Notes under the pieces: generated by a model
What the model was told of the DNA's origin: nothing
The model's database searches: none
Seen by the model: the letters and a program-made list of their open reading frames with translations, nothing else
Program-made: the position numbers and the translations under genes
Shown: positions 60,890 through 64,000 of the stretch, piece by piece
Layout: the number at the start of each line of letters is the position of its first letter
Numbering within the stretch: the stretch's first letter is position 1
Assembly: GCA_003248775.1 (NCBI GenBank)
Contig: QFQX01000010.1
Coordinates: forward strand, 62,001 to 126,000
Direction: 5' to 3'
Source: Shinella sp.
GTDB taxonomy: Bacteria; Pseudomonadota; Alphaproteobacteria; Rhizobiales; Rhizobiaceae
Length of the DNA stretch: 64,000 bases

Positions 60890-61689
60890 TCGGCCGCTCC
60901 CTGCAAGGGTTGATCGTCGATCTCGCCGGTCACGCCCTCGCGTCCGTCCCAGCCGCCGGGCGGAATGCGCGCCGGCGCCACGTAAGCCGAATGCAGCGTG
61001 TCCAGTTGCGACCAGAGCACATCGGTCTTGAAGGTCAGCGCCGCCGCCGCTGCATCCTGCTTTTCGAGCGTGTCGGCATGGTCGAGCACATAGGCAAGCC
61101 CGAAGGCGACGTCCTGCGGCGCTTCGTTCAGCCGCTGGCGGAAGTAGGAGAGGGCGGTGTCGTCGGCAAAGGCATAGTGTTTCAGCAGCCCGGCGATGCG
61201 GTTTTCGTGGATAGCCGGCGCGAAAAGTTCCGTGAGCGACGAGGCCACGGCCTCCAGCAGCGTCTTTTCCCGCACGAAATGCACATAGGCGTCGACGGCG
61301 AAACGGGTTCCCGGCAGAACGCCACGGGTCGAGGCGACATAATCGGGATCGAGCCCCACGGCTTCTGCAAGCCTGAGCCACCGCCGGATGCCGCCGCCCT
61401 CCGTCAACCCGCCGTCATGATCCTCGATGCGGCTGCGCCAGATGCGCCGGAGCCGGGGATTTTCGCAGCGGGACAGAAAAGCGGCGTCCTTCATCGGGAT
61501 GCGGCTCTGGTAATAGTAGCGGTTGATGACCCAGGCGCGCACCTGCGTCATCGAACAGTCGCCGCCATGCAGCATCCGGTGAAAGGGGTGCTTGTCGTGA
61601 TAACGTGCGGTGCCGATGGCCCTGAGACGCGCCTCGAAGGCGGCCTTTTCAGGCGACGTCGATATCTGCGGGGATGTGGATGTCTGCAA
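60886..61689 (-). CDS. pqqC: Pyrroloquinoline-quinone synthase PqqC
   Basis: A 267-residue cofactorless oxidase that performs the last ring closure and oxidation to PQQ. Motifs are YHDKHPFHRMLHGGDCSMTQVRAWVINRYYYQSRIPMKDAAFLSR, RIEDHDGG, and AVDAYVHFVREKTLLEAVASSLTELFAP with HYAFA. The start ATG 61689 lies 41 nt inside the end of pqqB; no other start in the first 38 codons fits the family, so the overlap is likely real. Confidence 0.96.
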   Translation of the reverse strand: MQTSTSPQISTSPEKAAFEARLRAIGTARYHDKHPFHRMLHGGDCSMTQVRAWVINRYYYQSRIPMKDAAFLSRCENPRLRRIWRSRIEDHDGGLTEGGGIRRWLRLAEAVGLDPDYVASTRGVLPGTRFAVDAYVHFVREKTLLEAVASSLTELFAPAIHENRIAGLLKHYAFADDTALSYFRQRLNEAPQDVAFGLAYVLDHADTLEKQDAAAAALTFKTDVLWSQLDTLHSAYVAPARIPPGGWDGREGVTGEIDDQPLQGAAE

Positions 61690-62587
61690 GGCTCACCTCC
61701 ATGCCGTCATGGCCGACCTCGAAGCCCGCGGTTTCCACCTGCCGGCGCTCCGCTCCCGCCTGCCAGATCGGGTTGGTATTGTTGATGTGCACGTAGATTT
61801 TCCGCGCGACCGAGAGCGTGGAAAGCGCTGCCAGGCTGCCGCCGGCACCAGTGATCGGCATGTGTCCCATGCGCCGCCCGGTCTTGTGGCCGACGCCGGC
61901 TGCAACCATCTCGTCGTCGGTAAAGACGGTGCCGTCGAAGAATACGAGGTCGGCTCCCTTGAGGCGAGCGCCAAGCGCCGGCGTCATCGCCCCGCAGCCG
62001 GGAATGTAGTAGGCCCGTCGTTCGCCGATCAGGAATTCCACTCCGACCGTATCCTCGCTCTCCTGGCCGAGCCGCAGGCCTTCCGCCTCCAGATAGAGCG
62101 GCGTCTTGCCGGGCACGCAAAACAGCCGGATCCGCATCCCCGGAAGGGGAGAGAATACTGTGTCGAGGGCGATCACCTTCCGTGCTACGAGGGCAGGGTC
62201 CAGAACCTCGAAGACCGGGTTTCGACGAAGCGTTTCCATCAGCGCTGCCGTTGCAAACAGCGTGAACGGCTGTTTTTCCCGAAGCGTCAGGAGGCCGGTG
62301 ACATGGTCGATGTCTCCATTGGTGACCACGACACTGCCGATCGGGCTGCCGCGCAGGCCCCGAGGATGCAGGCTGGCATTTTTCTCGATCTGTGCCCGGA
62401 TATCCGGCGAGGCGTTGAAAATCACCCAGTGTTCGCCGTCGGCGCTGGCAGCCAGCGACGATTGCGTCTGCGGCGTCACGCCCGAGGCCGGATCGCGCGC
62501 CGCCATGCAGTTGCGACAGCCGCAATTCCATTGCGGCAACCCGCCGCCGGCGGCCGCGCCGAGCACGAGGAAACGAAGTTTGCTCAT
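61649..62587 (-). CDS. pqqB: PQQ biosynthesis protein PqqB
   Basis: A 312-residue metallo-beta-lactamase-fold protein that hydroxylates the tyrosine-derived moiety in PQQ synthesis. Signatures are FLVLGAAAGGGLPQWNCGCRNC, ARDPASGVTPQTQSSLAAS, VTNGDIDHVTGLLTLRE and VHINNTNPIW near the end. The zinc-site Cys pair (NCGCRNCMAA) is present. Its stop overlaps pqqC by 41 nt. Confidence 0.96.
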   Translation of the reverse strand: MSKLRFLVLGAAAGGGLPQWNCGCRNCMAARDPASGVTPQTQSSLAASADGEHWVIFNASPDIRAQIEKNASLHPRGLRGSPIGSVVVTNGDIDHVTGLLTLREKQPFTLFATAALMETLRRNPVFEVLDPALVARKVIALDTVFSPLPGMRIRLFCVPGKTPLYLEAEGLRLGQESEDTVGVEFLIGERRAYYIPGCGAMTPALGARLKGADLVFFDGTVFTDDEMVAAGVGHKTGRRMGHMPITGAGGSLAALSTLSVARKIYVHINNTNPIWQAGAERRQVETAGFEVGHDGMEVSLADIHIPADIDVA

Positions 62588-62608
62588 CGCCCCGTGCCCG
62601 TCGAGCGA

Positions 62609-62704
62609 TTAGAACAGGACGGGTTCGTCACCATCCGCCGGTGCGTAGCGGTTGATTTCCATGCCGCAGCTGACTTCGATGAATTTCGGCGCAGTCCATT
62701 TCAT
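62609..62704 (-). CDS. pqqA: PQQ precursor peptide PqqA
   Basis: A 31-residue ribosomal peptide that starts MKWTAPKFIEVSCGMEINRY and ends DEPVLF; Glu16 and Tyr20 (the E-x3-Y pair) are the residues cross-linked and built into PQQ. A GGGAGGAA ribosome site precedes the ATG. It is too short for usual ORF calling. It leads the pqqABCDE operon, 21 nt before pqqB. No pqqF-type peptidase is adjacent. Confidence 0.93.
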   Translation of the reverse strand: MKWTAPKFIEVSCGMEINRYAPADGDEPVLF

Positions 62705-63068
62705 GGCAGTTCCTCCCGAAGTTGGTGGGTCCGCTTGCTGTCCTCCACCTTGCGTGGACGCCGCTTCCCCGTGAGCAGGAAACACGGACTGGACACTCCT
62801 CCAAGCAAGGATGATCCTAGGAAGCGAAGGCAGTGGGCGGCAATACGGAGAAACGTCTCGGTTTTGGTGAAGAACCGGTGTCGCTGCAAACCTGCTGTTG
62901 CCAGTTTTCGCGCGCAGGCCATCGCATATTGAGGGCGAGACGATGCGGCATTCTTAACCCTCCCCTTTGTGGGGAGGGTGGCCGGCAGGCGGGAGGGGGT
63001 TTGGTGCGGAGTGTCCCGATGCCTTTCATATGCAAGTGCTCTGGCTTTCGGGGAAGGGGAGGATTTCA
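62705..63068. other. Intergenic region upstream of pqqA
   Basis: No gene is supported in these 364 nt. The region holds the pqqA promoter (not precisely mapped) and the repeat at 62956-63002. Open frames here look like chance. Confidence 0.5.
62956..63002. repeat. GC-rich hairpin repeat
   Basis: ACCCTCCCC-TTTGT-GGGGAGGGT forms a perfect 9-bp stem, followed by GGCCGGCAGGCGGGAGGGGG. This 'CCCTCCCC...GGGGAGGG' form is a common intergenic repeat of Rhizobiales. A similar short one (TCCCCC/GGGGGA) is at 56136-56154. Confidence 0.6.
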
Positions 63069-63506
63069 ATGGGGATGAGACTTTCGAAAACGCTGCTTGT
63101 CATGCTCGCCGCACTGGTCGGCGGCTATCTGGCAGCGCTTGCCGTTGGACTTGCGGCCTTCGATATCTTCGAGGTGTCTCAACTTGAAGGCGCCAATGCC
63201 ATGGGGCTGGCATTCTTCATCTGCCCGGCGGTGGCGGTGGTCAGCGCTCTGGTGGCGGGCATCTGGTACTGGATCGTCTCCGGGAAACGAAATCCCGAGA
63301 CGGGAGCCGCACCGGGAGCGAAGACCCGTATCGCGCGGGTGGCCGTGGCCGCGGTCGGCGGATGGCTTGCGGGCCTGATGCTTCAATGGCTGCTCGCCGG
63401 CCGCTCCTACGAAACCTATGTCGTAGCGCTCGCCGTCTCGCTCGCGCCGTGGCTCGGAGCCATAGGGTCTGCCGCCGCCGCATGGTGGATGCAGCGGCGG
63501 GATTGA
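63069..63506 (+). CDS. Small integral membrane protein
   Basis: A 145-residue protein with four predicted helices: LLVMLAALVGGYLAALAVGL, GLAFFICPAVAVVSALVAGIWYWIV, VAAVGGWLAGLMLQWLL and VALAVSLAPWLGAIGSAAAAWW. No family is recognised. ATG 63069 follows a GAGGA site; ATG 63075 is an alternative. It is convergent with bioY. Confidence 0.7.
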   Translation: MGMRLSKTLLVMLAALVGGYLAALAVGLAAFDIFEVSQLEGANAMGLAFFICPAVAVVSALVAGIWYWIVSGKRNPETGAAPGAKTRIARVAVAAVGGWLAGLMLQWLLAGRSYETYVVALAVSLAPWLGAIGSAAAAWWMQRRD

Positions 63507-63570
63507 GCCAGGCGTTGGTAGCAATGCCATTGAGCGGAGCCGGCCGCAATTGCCGCCGGCACGAATTGGC

Positions 63571-64000
63571 TCAGACCCGCTGCGGCAACAGCGGATAGCC
63601 GACCATCACCGCACGGCCGGCGAGACCGGCAACGGCAGCCTTCAGCAGATCGCCCGGAATGAAGGCCATCGAGCCGAGGAAAGCCTTTTCAAGCCCGAGG
63701 CCCGCGCCGAAGGCGAGATAGCCGATGCCGAAGAGATAGAGCACCACGACACCGCCGATGGCAGCCGCCGCGAAGAAGCCGAGCGTCTGCGGCAGGGCCG
63801 CCATGGCCGGCCGCGCGAAGCGCTCGGCGATCAGGCCGGTGATATAGGCCGCCGGAACCCAGCCGATCAGGAAGCCGACCGTCGGGCCGGCAAAGACGGC
63901 AAGACCGCCACGACCACCCGAGAGCACCGGCAGGCCGATGGCGACCAGCAGGATGACGAGCAGCGGCGCCAGCGCCCCGCGCTTTGCCCCGAGGATAACG
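63571..64000 (-). CDS. bioY: Biotin transporter BioY, N-terminus cut by window edge
   Basis: The C-terminal 142 residues of the S-component BioY, which takes up biotin alone or with the EcfAT module. Conserved parts are GLAVFAGPTVGFLIGWVPAAYITGLIAER, LGFFAAAAIGGVVVLYLFGIGYLAF and FIPGDLLKAAVAGLAGRAV. Helices 3-6 are visible. The gene continues beyond position 64000. No bioN/bioM neighbour is seen. Confidence 0.9.
   Translation of the reverse strand, partial: VILGAKRGALAPLLVILLVAIGLPVLSGGRGGLAVFAGPTVGFLIGWVPAAYITGLIAERFARPAMAALPQTLGFFAAAAIGGVVVLYLFGIGYLAFGAGLGLEKAFLGSMAFIPGDLLKAAVAGLAGRAVMVGYPLLPQRV

Noticed and set aside
1..64000. tRNA, rRNA, CRISPR array or phage attachment site
   Set aside because: No T-arm/anticodon pattern, rRNA stretch, regular spaced repeat or integrase gene was seen.

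Overview
The window is chromosomal DNA of an alphaproteobacterium, most probably Rhizobiaceae (Rhizobium/Agrobacterium/Shinella group). The evidence is GC-rich coding sequence, a fused SecDF, a DUF982 protein, two iron-transport promoters carrying the RirA-type box TGA-N9-TCA, a perfect CtrA-type box (TTAA-N7-TTAA), a GNAT/DUF1697/LysE-rich hypothetical content, and several short palindromic intergenic repeats of the kind scattered through rhizobial genomes. The genus call is inference. No rRNA, tRNA, CRISPR array, prophage or intact transposon was seen.

Layout. 1-7406: truncated superoxide dismutase, a secreted small protein, an MFS exporter with a YkgJ-type cysteine-cluster protein, a small secreted Cys-rich protein, dxs, a pirin and a cystathionine-lyase-like PLP enzyme. 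7407-8003: an IS110-type transposase remnant and one copy of a 52-bp dispersed repeat. 8004-11955: methyltransferase divergent from an iron-type ABC importer (binding protein, permease, ATPase) with an iron box between them. 12168-15234: aldo/keto reductase, ABM monooxygenase and DUF2798 protein divergent from a LysR regulator, and a YceI protein. 15271-17979: a hemerythrin-like protein divergent from two PNPOx-fold genes, the second fused to GAF and a winged-helix-like domain. 18045-27921: secDF, a HerA-like ATPase, a thioesterase, a histone-deacetylase-family enzyme with xseB, a LysE exporter, tam and a haloacid dehalogenase. 28191-34144: a branched-chain aminotransferase and the cyoABCD-SURF1 quinol oxidase operon. 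34614-46579: oligopeptidase, small CtrA-box gene, MerR-cupin pair, hydrolase, a broken DJ-1/PfpI gene, two c-type cytochromes, a LysE exporter divergent from a WYL regulator, GT87 and a metallophosphoesterase. 46722-51428: a tightly coupled five-gene iron-box operon. 51708-57736: bestrophin, GGDEF-EAL protein, AI-2E-type permease and a soluble chemoreceptor. 57963-62704: a sorbosone-dehydrogenase-like protein and pqqABCDE. 63069-64000: membrane protein and truncated bioY.

The best candidate for something undescribed is the operon at 46722-51428. An iron-type ABC importer, with an iron box over its promoter, is translationally coupled to a 436-aa protein with two ThuA/amidotransferase-like halves and to a cysteine-free FmdE-like protein. 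The second candidate is the hemerythrin / PNPOx / PNPOx-GAF-winged-helix module, whose shared promoter carries repeated TTCCTAA heptamers that could be the binding sites of the fused regulator.

Other gene sets work together in known ways. The PQQ operon supplies cofactor and sits next to a soluble PQQ-type sugar dehydrogenase relative. cyoABCD and SURF1 form a bo3-type terminal oxidase unit. A LysE exporter and a WYL-domain regulator share an intergenic region with a perfect inverted repeat. dxs lies about 20 kb from the hdac-xseB pair with which it is contiguous in some relatives.
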